Below are positions 62,682 through 64,000 of a stretch of DNA of 64,000 bases, in pieces. The notes beneath the pieces are model-generated. The model ran no database searches. It worked only from the letters and a program-made list of their open reading frames with translations, and was not told the origin of the DNA. How positions within the stretch are numbered: the stretch's first letter is position 1; every line of letters starts with the position of its first letter. This DNA comes from Streptomyces sp. Je 1-332 (lineage in GTDB: Bacteria; Actinomycetota; Actinomycetes; Streptomycetales; Streptomycetaceae), in the NCBI RefSeq assembly GCF_040730185.1, contig NZ_CP160402.1, positions 7,316,001 to 7,380,000 of the forward strand, written 5' to 3'. The position numbers and the translations under genes are program-made.

Positions 62682-63197
62682 ATGCGTACTTCTCGTATGC
62701 GCACCACTCGTGCCCTCGCGGTCGCCGTCACCGCGGGTGCCGTCGTCGGCCTCGCCGCCCCGACGGCATCGGCCTGGGCCGATCCGTCCAACATCGTCGC
62801 CATGCCGAGCGTGATCCCCCGCGGGGGACAGCTGACGGTCACGGTCGACGGCACGGCCTGCCACACCCCTGGCAGCAAGGTCACGTCGAACGCCTTCCCC
62901 GACACGAAGCTGCGGACCATGGGCGGCGGCACGGCCAGCGCGAATCCCATGGTCTACCACCACGCGAGCCCCGGGGCGCACAGCATCACCGTGCACTGCG
63001 GCGGCAAGACCCTCACCAAGCCCGACGCGTTCACCGTCATCCACGGCGGGGTCCGCGGTGGTCTCGGCGGCAGCAGCAACGCCGGGGCGACCGGCACCGA
63101 CATGGCGATCGGTGGGGCGCTGGTGGCGGTCGCCCTGGTCGGCGGCGGGGTGTTCTGGATGCGCCGCCGCTCGGAGAACGCGGGACGCGGCCTCTGA
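62682..63197 (+). CDS. Secreted, membrane-anchored small protein (sortase neighbour)
   Basis: 171 residues from ATG 62682 with GGAGGA upstream. A Sec signal peptide (RTSRMRTTRALAVAVTAGAV..., cleavage near SAWA-DP) is followed by an Ig-like domain (VIPRGGQLTVTVDGTACHTP, HHASPGAHSITVHCGGKT) with two cysteines, a Gly/Ser linker and a C-terminal membrane helix (MAIGGALVAVALVGGGVFWM) ending RRRSENAGRGL. The architecture matches the related protein at 63422-63991. No LPxTG is visible. It may be a surface-exposed protein working with the class F sortase. Confidence 0.82.
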   Translation: MRTSRMRTTRALAVAVTAGAVVGLAAPTASAWADPSNIVAMPSVIPRGGQLTVTVDGTACHTPGSKVTSNAFPDTKLRTMGGGTASANPMVYHHASPGAHSITVHCGGKTLTKPDAFTVIHGGVRGGLGGSSNAGATGTDMAIGGALVAVALVGGGVFWMRRRSENAGRGL

Positions 63198-63421
63198 CCG
63201 CACGCTCCCGTCACCGGCACGCCCGTCACTCGCACGTCGGGTTGCCCGCACGTCGGGTGTGAACCGTTCCGCCTTCCTGGCCGGCGCGCCCCCCTTCCGC
63301 GCCGGCCGGGCGGCGGTTCGTACCCACCCGCATGCCACCCGCATGCCACCGCCCGGACGCCCCGCTGAGCACAGCGGGATGTCCGGGCGGCGACTTTGCG
63401 ACTGGGAGAGGGGCACGGGTG

Positions 63422-63991
63422 TCAGGAGTTGCCGTTGCCGTTGCCGTCCTCGGTGCGGCGACGCGTCCTGTAGTACGCGGTGCCGATCGTCCCCACGATC
63501 AGGGCGCCGCCGAGGGCGATCTCATGCAGATCGAGCCCGCCGAGGCTACCGCCGGTGCCGGCCTTGACTCCGTGGCGGACCGGGGCGGTCGGATGGTGGG
63601 TGGGGTGGTGCGTGGGCTGGTGGGTGGGGCGGCCCGTGGCGATGGTGAGGTCCGTCGTCCCCTTCTCGCCCTTGCAGTCGAAGGTCACCTCGTACATCGC
63701 GCCCGGCTTGGCGTCCTCGAAGACGGTCGCGGTGGTCGACTGCTGACCCTGGGGTATCTGGGCGTCGTTGAAGACGCCGGAGGTGACGGTCGTGTTCCCC
63801 TCGCAGCCGTCCACGCTGAGGGTGACCTGGCCGCCTGCGGCGATGGTGGACGGCTCGACGCGGAAGCCGAACGAAGTGATGTTGTTGTTCGTGTCGTTCT
63901 CGTCCGCGAAGGCGGGGGTGGCGCCGGCGGCGGTGAGGGTCAGGGTGCCGGCGGCGAGAAGAGCGGCCGAGGCGACGCGTATCGCGCGCAT
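63422..63991 (-). CDS. Secreted, membrane-anchored small protein with His/Pro linker
   Basis: 189 residues from ATG 63991, nine bases from the window edge; its promoter is outside. Signal peptide (SAALLAAGTLTLTAAGATPA, cleavage near AFA-DE), then an Ig-like domain with Cys pairs (VEPSTIAAGGQVTLSVDGCE, MYEVTFDCKGEKGTTDLTIA). A PTHQPTHHPTHHPTAP linker could bind metal. A C-terminal helix (IALGGALIVGTIGTAYY) and RTRRRTEDGNGNGNS tail follow. It is a diverged paralogue of the protein at 62682-63197, convergent with it across 224 bases that show no other gene. Confidence 0.82.
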   Translation of the reverse strand: MRAIRVASAALLAAGTLTLTAAGATPAFADENDTNNNITSFGFRVEPSTIAAGGQVTLSVDGCEGNTTVTSGVFNDAQIPQGQQSTTATVFEDAKPGAMYEVTFDCKGEKGTTDLTIATGRPTHQPTHHPTHHPTAPVRHGVKAGTGGSLGGLDLHEIALGGALIVGTIGTAYYRTRRRTEDGNGNGNS

Positions 63992-64000
63992 GATGATTCC

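Overview
The window is very GC-rich, with almost every third codon position G or C, many GTG starts and AAGGAG-type ribosome sites. It carries gene families typical of Streptomyces (WS/DGAT, DUF3618/DUF4235 membrane-stress cluster, LysX, class F sortase, SpoIIE-type PP2C phosphatases, CUT1 sugar importers without their own ATPase). It is best read as a chromosomal segment of a Streptomyces or close relative. I found no tRNA, rRNA, CRISPR array, insertion sequence or prophage.

Layout. 1-7.4 kb: the start of a lipoprotein gene, a LacI regulator, a secreted PA14-GH2 glycosidase, a GNAT-like protein and a secreted GH92 alpha-mannosidase, with a shared CAACGNTGT operator-like motif. 7.5-14.2 kb: a wax-ester synthase/DGAT, two SDR proteins (one with a zinc-ribbon-like insert and no catalytic Tyr), a 57-residue small protein, and a coupled YihY / holin-like / DUF3618 / DUF4235 set. 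14.4-18.3 kb: secreted GH20 hexosaminidase and GH29 alpha-L-fucosidase plus a small protein. 18.3-27.5 kb: a LacI regulator facing a CUT1 importer, a GH5-like hydrolase and a GH38 alpha-mannosidase, the last two without signal peptides. 27.6-29.3 kb: a HEAT-repeat protein and a MerR-HEAT fusion behind a near-perfect MerR operator. 29.4-38.4 kb: a GntR/FCD regulator facing a CUT2 importer (own ATPase) and five enzymes forming an oxidative L-fucose pathway.

38.4-47 kb: housekeeping or unknown genes (lipase maturation factor-like, repeat-rich lipoprotein, PAS-GAF-PP2C-ATPase phosphatase, Fpg/Nei glycosylase, zinc anti-sigma factor, a TTA-containing gene, CapA-like lipoprotein). 47.2-55.1 kb: a 974-residue glycosidase-like protein divergent from a ROK regulator, followed by a second CUT1 importer. 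55.1-64 kb: amino-acid permease, universal stress protein, LysX, NodB deacetylase, class F sortase and two related secreted membrane-anchored proteins.

How it fits together: the first 38 kb can be read as a glycoprotein or N-glycan utilisation region. Secreted GH92, GH20, GH29 and GH2 enzymes would trim mannose, hexosamine and fucose outside the cell. A CUT1 importer would bring in manno-oligosaccharides for cytoplasmic GH5/GH38 enzymes. A CUT2 importer with mutarotase, dehydrogenase, lactonase, dehydratase and second dehydrogenase would take up and oxidise L-fucose. Substrates are inferred from families, not proven.
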